DNA from: an uncultured Verrucomicrobiota bacterium
GTDB lineage: Bacteria; Verrucomicrobiota; Verrucomicrobiia; Limisphaerales; UBA9464
Assembly: GCA_903922605.1 (NCBI GenBank)
Contig: CAIXUG010000024.1
Location: 1 to 64,000 of the forward strand
DNA: 64,000 nt
Direction: 5' to 3'
Below the pieces are notes generated by a model, which saw only the letters and a program-made list of their open reading frames with translations, made no database searches and had not been told where the DNA came from. Positions 9,258-17,947 of the stretch are shown piece by piece (positions within the stretch are counted from its first letter, which is position 1; every line of letters starts with the position of its first letter). Made by a program: the position numbers and the translations under genes.

Positions 9258-9788
9258 TCACGGCCCCGCCGCTGGTGGTGGCGGGGTGACCGCCGGGTTT
9301 GCCGCTTCCGTTTCGGGACGGGTTGGCGCCGCCCCGCTGAGCGGGGGCGGCGCTTCGTTGATGCCCGCCCAAAAGATCCCGAGCTGCCGGACCGCCTTCA
9401 CGAACTCGCCGTATTCCACCGGCTTCACGACATAGGCATTGACCCCGTGCTGGTAACATTCGACCAGGTCAGGCGTTTCGCGGGAGGATGAAAGGATGAC
9501 CACCGGAATGACCTTCAGCTGCGGGTCGGCCTTGATAATTTTCAGCACTTCCAGGCCGTTGACGCGGGGCATCTTGAGGTCGAGCAGCACGAGGATGGGA
9601 TTGCCCGCCGGCCGGGAGGCGAACGCCCCGCGGCGGTAAAGGTAATCCAGCACCTCCACGCCGTCGCGAACGACGATCACCTTGCTCGCCAGGGGATGCT
9701 CCGCCAAGGCGGCCAGGGTCAGCTGTACATCCAGCGGATCGTCCTCGGCCAGCAGGATGTTCAGGGCGCTTCCGGTGTCGTGGTTCAT
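9258..9788 (-). CDS. CheY-like response regulator (Rcp1 type)
   Basis: 176 aa, of which residues 9-135 form one receiver domain. Visible are the acidic pocket (E15, D16, D17), the phospho-acceptor D70 in LLDLKMP, the Ser run at 100-102, and K122 in VVKP. Insertion of YRRG...ASRPAGNP before the acceptor and the DYLYRRGAF segment are typical of Rcp1-like regulators paired with phytochrome-type kinases. The last 40 residues are Pro/Ala-rich and disordered. There is no DNA-binding output domain. Its ATG overlaps the kinase stop as ATGA, which implies translational coupling and a cognate pair. Confidence 0.9.
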   Translation of the reverse strand: MNHDTGSALNILLAEDDPLDVQLTLAALAEHPLASKVIVVRDGVEVLDYLYRRGAFASRPAGNPILVLLDLKMPRVNGLEVLKIIKADPQLKVIPVVILSSSRETPDLVECYQHGVNAYVVKPVEYGEFVKAVRQLGIFWAGINEAPPPLSGAAPTRPETEAANPAVTPPPPAAGP

Positions 9789-11893
9789 GCGGTCTGGGTG
9801 GGGGGCGTAGGGATGGAAAAATAGAACGTGGCGCCCCCATCCACCACGCCTTCGGCCCAGACCCGGCCGTTGTGCCGGAGGATGATCCGCTGGACATTTG
9901 CGAGGCCAATGCCCGTACCCGTAAACTCATTCTCGTGGTGCAGGCGCTGGAATACGCCGAACAGCTTGCCGGCATAAGTTGGGTCGAACCCGGCGCCATT
10001 GTCGCGGATGAAGATGACCGTCTCGTCGCCGCCGGCGGGCAGCTGGCCGATCTCGATGCGGGCCGCGCCGCGCCGGCCGGTGAATTTCACCGCGTTGCCG
10101 ACCAGGTTGACGAGCACAAGGTGCAGCAGCGCGCGGTCGGCCCAGACCGAGGGCAACGAATGGATCACCCAGGTGATGCTCCGCGCCTGGGTCTCCTCGG
10201 CAAAATCGTCGAGCGTGAGCCGGACGAGCGCGTCGAGATCGACCTCCGCCTTTTGCAGGGCCGTGCGGCCGACCCGGGAGAGGCCCAGCAGGTCGTCAAT
10301 CAGCACGCCCATCCGTCGCGCCGAAGCCGTGATGGTGGCCAGATGCCGGAGGCCGGTTTCCGAGAGTGCCGGGCCCGCATCCTCCTGCAGCAGCCGGACG
10401 AAGCCGCTGATGTGGCGGAGCGGCGCACGCAAATCGTGGGAGACGGAATAGCTGAAGGCCTCCAGCTCGCGGTTGGCGGCCTCCAGCTGGGCGGTACGCT
10501 CGGCGACGCGCAGCTCGAGCCCGGCATTCAGCCGGTGGATGGTTTCATCAGCGGTGCGTCGCTCGAGCGTGGCCCAGCAGCGCTCGACGACCTCCTGCAC
10601 CAGGGTGATTTCGCGCGGTTGCCAGTCACGAGGGGCGGCCTGGTGCACGGTCATCAGCGCGCGGAGCGCGCCCTCCTTTACAAACGGGCAGATGATGACG
10701 GCCTGGATGCCGAGGGCGTTGAACATGTCCGCCCCCTCGCCCGGCAACAGCTCCCCGTTCATGTGGCGGATGACCAGGGTCTGTCCGCCGTGGAGCTTCT
10801 TGACGGCCCGCGGCCCGAACCGGGAAAGCTGGTACCGGCCCACCGCGCTCACGCAGCCGTCGGTGAAATCATGCCGGATGGTGAACTGCTCGCCGTCGGG
10901 CTCCACATCCGCATAGGCACAGCGCGAGGCGTGCAGGTGCCCGCCGAGCATCTGGGCGATCACGGATATGATGGCGTTTGGCTCGGCCAATTTGCGGGTC
11001 GCCTCCGTCAGGTCATTAAGAAAGCGAAAGTGGCCCTCGCTCTCGCGGAGGACCTGCTCCATCCGCCGGCGTTCGGTGATGTCCACCGAGGCTCCCAGAA
11101 CCGCCGGTTCGCCGGTGGGCGGAATGGTGAAGGGGATTTTGGTCGTCTGCAGCACGTGAACCTTCCCCTGCGCGTCGGTGAACAGCTCCTGGGCGATGAA
11201 CTTGGGCCGCCCGCTTTGGATGACTTCGCGGTCGGTCTCCATGAACCGGAGCGCTTCGGCCTCGTTCGGGATCATCTCCCGCTGGGTCCGCCCCTCGACC
11301 TCCGCCGGGGTTCGCCCGTAGGCCGCCGAGAGCGTCTGGTTGACCAGCAAGAAACGCCCGTGACGGTCCTTGGCGAAGATGAACACCGGCACCAGGTCGA
11401 TGATCTGCCGCAGCCGCGCCTCATTCTCCCGCAGCGCCGCCTCGGTCCGTTTGCGTTCCGTGATGTCCCGGACATTGCACTGGATCACGCTGTGGTCGCC
11501 GGCCTGATACACGTTGCTGACAAACTCCACGGCAATGTCGCGGCCATCCCGCGTTTTCAGCGGCAGGTCCTCATAGCGGACGTAGCCCTCCTTCTGGAGC
11601 CGGGCGAGCATCGCCTGGTTCGACTCGATGTCCTTGAAGGGGCTCAGCTCGCCGACGGTCTGGCCGACCATCTCCGCGTGGGAGAAGCCGAGCAGTTCCA
11701 CCAGGAAGGGATTCACGTCGGTGATCCGTCCGGTCTCAACCTCCAGGATCAGGATGCCGTCACGGGCCGCCTCAAAGAGCCGCCGGTAGCTCAGTTCGGA
11801 GGCGCGGAGCGCCAGCAGGATCGTCGCGGCGTCCGGCGGCGGCAGGTCGTCGCCCACCGTCGGCTTGGGTGCCGGATCGTCCGCGGGTTTCAT
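9785..11893 (-). CDS. Cytoplasmic PAS-PAS-GAF sensor histidine kinase
   Basis: 702 aa without membrane segments. Domains in order: PAS/PAC at about 30-155 (RLFEAARDGILILEVETG, then VRDITERKRTE), PAS/PAC at about 165-290, GAF at about 295-455, HisKA at about 470-545, HATPase at about 560-695. The H box is SVSHDLRAPLR (His near residue 484), the N box NLVGNAVKF, G1 DNGAGFD and the F/G2 region TGTGIGLA. The catalytic core resembles that of cyanobacterial Cph1-type and related soluble kinases, but the GAF domain shows no obvious chromophore cysteine, so light sensing is not supported. The ligand is unknown. It overlaps its response regulator by 4 bp and is transcribed first. Confidence 0.9.
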   Translation of the reverse strand: MKPADDPAPKPTVGDDLPPPDAATILLALRASELSYRRLFEAARDGILILEVETGRITDVNPFLVELLGFSHAEMVGQTVGELSPFKDIESNQAMLARLQKEGYVRYEDLPLKTRDGRDIAVEFVSNVYQAGDHSVIQCNVRDITERKRTEAALRENEARLRQIIDLVPVFIFAKDRHGRFLLVNQTLSAAYGRTPAEVEGRTQREMIPNEAEALRFMETDREVIQSGRPKFIAQELFTDAQGKVHVLQTTKIPFTIPPTGEPAVLGASVDITERRRMEQVLRESEGHFRFLNDLTEATRKLAEPNAIISVIAQMLGGHLHASRCAYADVEPDGEQFTIRHDFTDGCVSAVGRYQLSRFGPRAVKKLHGGQTLVIRHMNGELLPGEGADMFNALGIQAVIICPFVKEGALRALMTVHQAAPRDWQPREITLVQEVVERCWATLERRTADETIHRLNAGLELRVAERTAQLEAANRELEAFSYSVSHDLRAPLRHISGFVRLLQEDAGPALSETGLRHLATITASARRMGVLIDDLLGLSRVGRTALQKAEVDLDALVRLTLDDFAEETQARSITWVIHSLPSVWADRALLHLVLVNLVGNAVKFTGRRGAARIEIGQLPAGGDETVIFIRDNGAGFDPTYAGKLFGVFQRLHHENEFTGTGIGLANVQRIILRHNGRVWAEGVVDGGATFYFSIPTPPTQTA

Positions 11894-12380
11894 CGGGTGT
11901 GACCTCCCTGGTGCCCCCTGCTGAAACGGGGTCTCGGCGACGCTCCCGGCGCGGAATCCTGAGGCTTGGTCATAAGTGATCCCATTCGGCTCGGCGACAA
12001 TCGGATGCCCCTCTCACTGACCGGCATTCGCCACGAACGCGGAATATTATCGGCGGCCAGTTAAAAGGGGTGCCCAGATTGGACTTAAGCCGATGATCTT
12101 AGGTTGAAAGGCCACGCCGAGGTCATGGGGTGTTCACCCCATGACCTCGCCTGATCTGGCAAGGCCGTTCTGATCTTCGAGAAACCGGGCCAAAGACTTG
12201 GCGAACAACCTGATATGAGCCTGGCTTCTCGGAGCGGCAAAAAGCAGCCCGCAAAAATAATCCCCCGTTCCCTGCCGGCTCCACTCGGGCTCCGCCTTTG
12301 CACCATCGCCGTGGACACGCCAAACACTCGAGTTAATCTCGACCCAGTGCCTGGCCGCACCCGCCAGACGGTTCCTCAAT
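11894..12380. other. 487-bp divergent intergenic region
   Basis: This lies between the kinase (reverse) and the tandem ClpC-N gene (forward). Apart from the long palindrome at 12118-12149 I see no gene, no convincing sigma-70 promoter and no Shine-Dalgarno sequence. Short reading frames here lack coding character. Confidence 0.5.
12118..12149. promoter_or_regulatory. 32-bp perfect palindrome, possible operator
   Basis: Two 15-bp arms are exact inverted copies separated by TT; one arm is CGAGGTCATGGGGTG. It lies 224 bp upstream of the kinase start and 232 bp upstream of the ClpC-N gene, between divergent genes. There is no T-run on either side, so a terminator is less likely than a protein-binding site or cruciform. 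The binding protein is unknown. Confidence 0.5.
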
Positions 12381-13490
12381 ATGGACGAGTCCTTACCTCA
12401 CTTTACCCTCCGCGCGCGACAGGTGCTCGCCCTGTCGCGCCGGGAGGCGGACCGCCTCAACCACAATTTTGTGGGCACGGAGCATGTGCTGCTCGGACTG
12501 ATCAGGCTGGGTCAGGGTGTCGCCGTGAGTGTGCTCCAGCGCCTGGGGCTCGACCTCGAAAATGTGCGGCAGCAGGTGGGAAAGGAAATCCGAGGCGGTG
12601 CCGTGCCCAACATCGGCGGCAACATCCCCTACACGCCGCGCATGAGGAAAGTACTCTTGCTGGCCGCGAAAGAGGCCAAGGCGCTCAACCACCTCTACGT
12701 CGGCACTGAGCACATCCTGCTGGGGCTGCTTCGCGAAGGCGACGGCGTCGCCGGAAAGGTGCTCAAGAATCTCGGCCTGGACCTCAAACTCTGCCAGCAG
12801 GAGATTCTCAAGGAACTGGACCCAAACTATCAGCCGAACCAGCGCGAAGTGGCACCCGCTTCCCCAGTACCCAGCAAGCCTCCGGAAAAGGACCCCCAGG
12901 TGCTGGCCCATGACAAAATGGACGAGTTCCGACCGCAGTTTACCCCGCGCGCGCAGCAGATCCTTGCCTATGCGCGCGAAGAGGCGGACCGCTTCAACCA
13001 CAATTTCGTGGGCACGGAGCATGTGCTGCTCGGGCTGATCAGGCTGGGTCAGGGTGTCGCCACGAATGTGCTCCTGCGCCTGGGGCTCGACCTGGAAAAC
13101 GTGCGGCAGCAGGTGGAAAAGGAAGCCCGTGCCGGTGCCGTGGCCAGAATCGGCGAAGCCATCCCCTACACGCCGCGCGTAAAGAAGGTGCTCATGCTGG
13201 CCGTGAAGGAGGCCAAGGCGCTCAACCATACCTATGTCGGGACCGAGCACATCTTGCTGGGTCTGCTCCGGGAGGGCGACGGCGTCGCCGGAAAGGTGCT
13301 CAAGAACCTCGGCGTGGACCTAAAGGTTTGCCGGCAGGAAATTCTCAAGGAACTGGACCCGAACTATCAGCCGAACCAGGTGGACACGGCGCCCGATCCC
13401 CGAGTCCCCAACGAGTCTTTGGAAAAGGACCCCATGGTGCGGGCGCACGAGCCATGGTGGCGGGCGTGGCTGGAGTGGCTGCGGCGATAG
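12381..13490 (+). CDS. Tandem ClpC N-terminal-domain protein without ATPase
   Basis: 369 aa containing two complete Clp N-domains (about residues 3-143 and 182-323). Each has the paired Clp repeats with GTEHVLLGLIR and GTEHILLGLLREGDGVA, and each is followed by ELDPNYQPNQ. The two halves are about 85% identical, so the gene arose by internal duplication. No Walker A/B, M-domain or D2 ATPase follows; the tail ends in a Trp-rich amphipathic segment (WWRAWLEWLRR). The GTEH glutamates, which in B. subtilis ClpC contact phosphoarginine, are kept in all four repeats. It may be an adaptor or substrate-sequestering partner of a Clp protease, like plant ClpT (inference). It converges with the BNR gene at 13508. 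Confidence 0.85.
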   Translation: MDESLPHFTLRARQVLALSRREADRLNHNFVGTEHVLLGLIRLGQGVAVSVLQRLGLDLENVRQQVGKEIRGGAVPNIGGNIPYTPRMRKVLLLAAKEAKALNHLYVGTEHILLGLLREGDGVAGKVLKNLGLDLKLCQQEILKELDPNYQPNQREVAPASPVPSKPPEKDPQVLAHDKMDEFRPQFTPRAQQILAYAREEADRFNHNFVGTEHVLLGLIRLGQGVATNVLLRLGLDLENVRQQVEKEARAGAVARIGEAIPYTPRVKKVLMLAVKEAKALNHTYVGTEHILLGLLREGDGVAGKVLKNLGVDLKVCRQEILKELDPNYQPNQVDTAPDPRVPNESLEKDPMVRAHEPWWRAWLEWLRR

Positions 13491-13507
13491 AAAGGTTTGG
13501 GAAAGCC

Positions 13508-15613
13508 TCACTGCTCGACAGCCCGGTACAGTCGGAAGCTGTTGGTGGACGCGCCAGGATCAATCACGCGCCGGATGCCATAGTAATCGCCGCTGTCGTA
13601 GGGGGTGGGGCTCTCCGGGGTGAGGTCGGTCCAGGTCTGCCGGTCGGTCGTGTATTGCACGCGGTAGCGCTGGCCGTACACGCCAGTCAGGGCCATTTGC
13701 AGGCCCACGTCGCGCACCCAGCGCGCCTGGGTAAACCGCGCGCCGCCCTGCGGAAGGCTGAAGTAAACCCGGCCGGACCCGCCCACCGTCACATACACGC
13801 CGTCGCGATAGGCGATGCCATTCAGAGGGATGAGGTCGTGAAGACCGGCCGGGGACCAGGCCACACCGTCCGGGGAGGTGGCGATCACCCCATTCGCTCC
13901 GACGGCCACAAAGCCGCCTTCGGCGGCAGTCACGCTGTAGAGCTGGATTTCATTGATATCATAGCGATGCGTTTGCCAGTTCACCCCGTTGGTGGAGACG
14001 GCCGTATAGCCCGGGCCGACCGCCACGTAAGTGCCGCCCGTATACGCGAGCGACCCGCCGAAGGAGCCGTTCGGCGCGAGTTGGGCAAACGTCCAGGTGA
14101 GCCCATCGACGCTGCGCGCCACGCGGATGGGCGCCTCGGGCGCATTCGCCGTGGGACCGCTGAGGTAGAGAAACTGCTGACCATCGTCGAGGATGGCGCT
14201 GGCGTAGGTCGGCGTCGCCGCTCCATGGCCGGGGGTGGTCTCCCAGTCGAGGCCATTGGTGGAGGTGAGGTAGGCGCCGGCCACCACATAGCGTCCGCGG
14301 GCGTAGGCCACGCCCTTCAGGTCGTAGGGCGTGCCGTTGGTCTGGCGGTGCCGGAGGGTCCACGTGTGCGTGTCGGGACTGGTCAGGATGGTGCCGTCCG
14401 CGCCCGTGGCGAGCGTGAGGCCGCCGCCGGTGCCGACCCCGTAGAGATCCTCCGTGGTGCCGCTGACCTCCGGCCGCCAATCCGTGCCGTTGGGCGACGT
14501 AAGGATCTTGCCATGGCTGCCGACCGCAACAAAGCCATCGGGCGTCGCGCTCACCGCATTCAGCCAGTAGCCCCCGAGCTGGGGCGAATCCCAGTGGATG
14601 CCATCCGCCGAGGTGTAGCTGATCCCCAAAGAGCTCAGGGCGACGAAGCGGCCTGCCACGTGCGACACGCTGACGAGCCGGTCGGGCGTGAGATCCGTGT
14701 CAAACGTCCAGTGTTCCGCATCGTCCGAATGCCCCACCACGCCCGCACCGACCACCACGTAGCGGCCATCGGCATACGCGGCATCGTTGAACTCGGTCGT
14801 ACCGGGCGGTTTCTGGACGTTCCAGGTCGTACCGCCATCGCGTGAGCTGGCGATGACCCCGTTGTTGGGGCTGCTGAGGATGCGGCCGAGCGCCACGCAC
14901 ACCCCATTCAGCTGGCGCAGACCAAGCCAGTCCGTGGCTTCACCGGCACCCACCGGCGCCAGGTCTACCGGATACGGCTGCCAGAGGTGGCCATCGGCCG
15001 AGTGCCAAGTCCCACCTCCGGGAGTAAGCAGCAGAAAATGATCCTGGACAAAGACCAGTCCGGCGCAGCCGGGATATTGGAAAAAGCTGGCCGCGGACCA
15101 GGTCAGCAGGTTCGTGGAGTAGTCCAGGCCATAGAAAGTCACCCCTCCAATAATGATCCCGCCCACCCCGGCGGAGCTGGCGGCGACATAGGTGTTGTTG
15201 CCCTGGGCCACGACAGACCAGTCGTGGAGACTGCCCTTGAGCGGCTCAGGCCCGAGCTTCCAGGTCCGGTTGTTTTCCAAGGTGTAACTGCGGTTGCCGT
15301 CCAGGGCCAGGACGGTGTCCCCAACCGTGACGAGAGCGGGACTGCCGGATAGCAGATCCCCGCCCGCCGAACCCCACAGTTCACCGTCATAGGAAGTGGC
15401 AATCGAGTCAGCGGAACTGGCGAGCAGTACGCGGTCCTGGTGGGAATACAGCGCGGTGATGGGCGGACTCTTGGGCCCCGCCTCCGGGGAGAATGACGGC
15501 AAGGCCAGCACCCAGTTCGTGCGCGGGTCCGCCGCGAGCCGCGGGCACACCAGCGCCATAAGCGCCAGCAGCAGCGCGAAGGGCCGCTGAATTTGTGGGC
15601 AGTGGATGGGCAT
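13508..15613 (-). CDS. Secreted BNR/Ycf48-like beta-propeller protein, paralogue 1
   Basis: 701 aa with signal peptide MPIHCPQIQRPFALLLALMA. The rest is built of repeats such as GRYVVVGAGVVGHSDDAEHW, GFVAVGSHGKILTSPNGTDW and GTILTSPDTHTWTLRHR, the sialidase/BNR pattern with Asp-box-like turns. The C-terminal module is YRVQYTTDRQTWTDL ... FRLYRAVEQ. It is the last of three tandem paralogues on the reverse strand and lies only 38 bp after paralogue 2, so it is probably co-transcribed with it. No catalytic sialidase residues are seen; a binding or structural surface role is more likely. Confidence 0.8.
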   Translation of the reverse strand: MPIHCPQIQRPFALLLALMALVCPRLAADPRTNWVLALPSFSPEAGPKSPPITALYSHQDRVLLASSADSIATSYDGELWGSAGGDLLSGSPALVTVGDTVLALDGNRSYTLENNRTWKLGPEPLKGSLHDWSVVAQGNNTYVAASSAGVGGIIIGGVTFYGLDYSTNLLTWSAASFFQYPGCAGLVFVQDHFLLLTPGGGTWHSADGHLWQPYPVDLAPVGAGEATDWLGLRQLNGVCVALGRILSSPNNGVIASSRDGGTTWNVQKPPGTTEFNDAAYADGRYVVVGAGVVGHSDDAEHWTFDTDLTPDRLVSVSHVAGRFVALSSLGISYTSADGIHWDSPQLGGYWLNAVSATPDGFVAVGSHGKILTSPNGTDWRPEVSGTTEDLYGVGTGGGLTLATGADGTILTSPDTHTWTLRHRQTNGTPYDLKGVAYARGRYVVAGAYLTSTNGLDWETTPGHGAATPTYASAILDDGQQFLYLSGPTANAPEAPIRVARSVDGLTWTFAQLAPNGSFGGSLAYTGGTYVAVGPGYTAVSTNGVNWQTHRYDINEIQLYSVTAAEGGFVAVGANGVIATSPDGVAWSPAGLHDLIPLNGIAYRDGVYVTVGGSGRVYFSLPQGGARFTQARWVRDVGLQMALTGVYGQRYRVQYTTDRQTWTDLTPESPTPYDSGDYYGIRRVIDPGASTNSFRLYRAVEQ

Positions 15614-15651
15614 GCAGGAAAAAGGACGCGTCTGACGGCTGACTTAGCGGA

Positions 15652-17703
15652 CTACTCCTCGATGGCCCGGTATAGGCGGAAGGTGTTGGTGCTGGCCTCA
15701 CGATCAAGCACGCGTTCGATGGGCTCAAGTGTGGTTCCGGCCTGGAGGCTGAGCAGGTCCGTCCAGGTCTGCAGGTCGGTCGTGTATTGCACGCGATAGC
15801 GCCGGCCTTCGATGCCGGCGAGGCCCAGCTCGTAGCCCCCGCCGGGCAGCGGCCGGGGCGGCTGCAACCGATGCCCTCCTTCCGGCATATTGTAGTAGAG
15901 CCGATTGCCATGATTCAGGGCTACGGTCACACCATCCTTATAGGCGATAAGGCGCAGGTCGGGGCTCCAGCCGAAGGTCCAGTGAATGCCGTCGCTCGAA
16001 TTGCCCACCTCGCCTATTCCGCTTAGCGCAACAAAACCACCGTTCCCATAGCTGATGTGTTCCCAGTGGTGCTCGTCCGCCATCCGCTGCCAGTGCACCG
16101 AATCGGTCGAGGTGGAGATGAAGTTCCAGCCAACGATCACGCAGGTGCCATTGCCGCAGGCCATGTCCTCGACGCGGTCGGACGCCGCAAGGTCGAGGTC
16201 GGTGTAGGTCCAGGTGAGGCCGTCCTGGCTGCGACCGAGCTGGTTGCTGGGATTGGGAAAGACGGGCTGGCTGATGGTGAGGAACTGGGTGCCATCATCG
16301 ATGATGGCGAGGGCGTAGTCGTAAAGGTCGTTCTCATGCCCGGGAGTGGGCTGCCAGTCCACGCCGTTGGTGGAGGTCAGATAAAGACCGGCGAGCACAT
16401 AACGGCCGCGCGCATGCACGATCCCGGCAGGGGGCGAATAATGCCATGAAAGCGGATCGTTGGTACGGGAATGGCGGCTGGTCCAGAGGTGGCCGTCGGA
16501 GCTGGTAAGGATGGTGGCATCGGAACCGATGGCGACGAGCTGGCCACCGTCGCTCACGGCGCCTGCGAGGCTATCCTGGGTGCCGCTGGTTTCCGGCTGC
16601 CAATCAAAACCGTTTGTTGACGTCAGGATGGTGCCACTGGAGCCCACCGCGAGGAATCCGAACCCGGTGGCGATGACGGCATTCAGCTGGACGTTTCCGA
16701 GATTGGGTGAACGCCAGTGGTTGCCGTCGGCGGAGAGGAAGACTGAGGAGCTGTCCGTGACGACAAAGCTTCCGTTGACACGGGCAATGGCGCGCAGCGT
16801 CGGCGGCACCAGCTCCGGGTGGTCGAAAGTCCAATGAAGCGCATCGTCGGAATGCCCCACCGCGCTCCCCACCATCACGTAGTGACCATTGGCATAGGCG
16901 ACATCGGTGAGCGACCAGGCGGCATCAGTTTTCTGAACCGTCCAGGTCCGCCCGCCGTCCTTTGAAACGGCAAAGGAGACCTGTGCCGGAGAGGTATCGG
17001 CGGTCCCAAAAGCGAAACAGACCCCATTCACCTCTCGCAACGCAAACCAGAGCGACCCTTCGCCGCCCGGCGCAGGCAGCGGGTCCACCGGCCGATGTTC
17101 CCAAGTGGTGCCGTCCTGCGAGAGCCATGCACCTTGCTGGGCGCTGAGGAGAACGAAATGATCCTCCACAAACACGAGCCCCACACAGCCCGGATACTGG
17201 GGGAAGTCCAGCGGACTCCAGCGCAGCGCATCGGGTGAGCTGTCCAACCCGCCATCGCCCGCCGCGAGGAACCGGCCATTGCCGTGGGCGGCCGCCAGCC
17301 ATACATGGGTATTGGTGGCCGCCTGCGCGCGCCACGAGAGCCCGTCGGTGGAAGTGAGCGTGGTGGATTGGCCAGCCAGCCCGTACAGGGTGTCACCCAC
17401 CGTTAGCAGGATCAGGGATCGGGCGACATAGATGGGGTCGGGGATTCCGGCCAGGGAGTCCCCCCACAGTTCGCCATCGAAGGAGTTGAACAGGAAATTA
17501 AAGCCATAGGACTCCAGCACCCGGTCCTGAAAGCTGACCAGATTTGGGCCGGCCGGTGAGGCACCGGCAGGGAACACCGACACCCAGTTCGTGGGCAGGT
17601 CCGCGCGCAGCACCGGCGCGGTCACGCACACGAGCAGCAGCCACGGCAGCAGCCGGGCAAGCGAACGCCCCAGGGTAAGGAAATGGGAGACCAATGAGGT
17701 CAT
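15652..17703 (-). CDS. Secreted BNR/Ycf48-like beta-propeller protein, paralogue 2
   Basis: I chose the ATG at 17703, which begins a signal peptide (MTSLVSHFLTLGRSLARLLP then WLLLVCVTAPVLRA). A longer frame to 17946 reads through the conserved upstream region and lacks a signal. The 683-aa product has the same order of blades as its neighbours (VGLVFVEDHFVLLS, GHYVMVGSAVGHSDDALHW, GFLAVGSSGTILTSTNGFDW). It ends in YRVQYTTDLQTWTDL ... NTFRLYRAIEE. It sits between paralogues 1 and 3. Confidence 0.8.
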   Translation of the reverse strand: MTSLVSHFLTLGRSLARLLPWLLLVCVTAPVLRADLPTNWVSVFPAGASPAGPNLVSFQDRVLESYGFNFLFNSFDGELWGDSLAGIPDPIYVARSLILLTVGDTLYGLAGQSTTLTSTDGLSWRAQAATNTHVWLAAAHGNGRFLAAGDGGLDSSPDALRWSPLDFPQYPGCVGLVFVEDHFVLLSAQQGAWLSQDGTTWEHRPVDPLPAPGGEGSLWFALREVNGVCFAFGTADTSPAQVSFAVSKDGGRTWTVQKTDAAWSLTDVAYANGHYVMVGSAVGHSDDALHWTFDHPELVPPTLRAIARVNGSFVVTDSSSVFLSADGNHWRSPNLGNVQLNAVIATGFGFLAVGSSGTILTSTNGFDWQPETSGTQDSLAGAVSDGGQLVAIGSDATILTSSDGHLWTSRHSRTNDPLSWHYSPPAGIVHARGRYVLAGLYLTSTNGVDWQPTPGHENDLYDYALAIIDDGTQFLTISQPVFPNPSNQLGRSQDGLTWTYTDLDLAASDRVEDMACGNGTCVIVGWNFISTSTDSVHWQRMADEHHWEHISYGNGGFVALSGIGEVGNSSDGIHWTFGWSPDLRLIAYKDGVTVALNHGNRLYYNMPEGGHRLQPPRPLPGGGYELGLAGIEGRRYRVQYTTDLQTWTDLLSLQAGTTLEPIERVLDREASTNTFRLYRAIEE

Positions 17704-17815
17704 GCGGCTGGCAAGGGTTGGCGGAGCGATTTGGCGTCTGAGAAGGCGGACCGAAACTGCGGACGAAGACCGGCCTCCATAGATCTGATGATGCGGAGCA
17801 GACGGAAAAGTTGCG

Positions 17816-17837
17816 GGGCCTGTCAATGGGGAAGCGG
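17816..17837 (-). promoter_or_regulatory. Conserved upstream element of BNR paralogue 2
   Basis: These 22 bp are identical to 20103-20124 and lie exactly 113 bp upstream of the start codon chosen for paralogue 2, the same distance as in paralogue 3. On the reverse strand it contains TTGACA (plus-strand 17821-17826), a consensus -35 hexamer. No good -10 is seen 16-18 bp further. It is probably a promoter or leader element duplicated with the gene. Confidence 0.45.
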
Positions 17838-17947
17838 ACGGAGGCTGATCGACTTGATAGTAATCCGGCCGATGGGGGCGATCCGACCCCGCGCATGGCG
17901 GGGAAAAGGAACGGATACGGCGTTTGCCACGGGGTTGAACACGCACC

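Noticed and set aside
9785-11893. Kinase as a bacteriophytochrome
   Set aside because: The response regulator is Rcp1-like, but the kinase has PAS-PAS-GAF without a PHY domain or evident chromophore cysteine.
9872-11902. 676-codon forward frame opposite the histidine kinase
   Set aside because: The kinase on the other strand has every catalytic box; the forward frame has no recognisable domain and is an antisense shadow.
12085-12360. 91-codon reverse frame covering the palindrome
   Set aside because: No coding bias or homology is apparent and the palindrome lies inside it; treated as intergenic.
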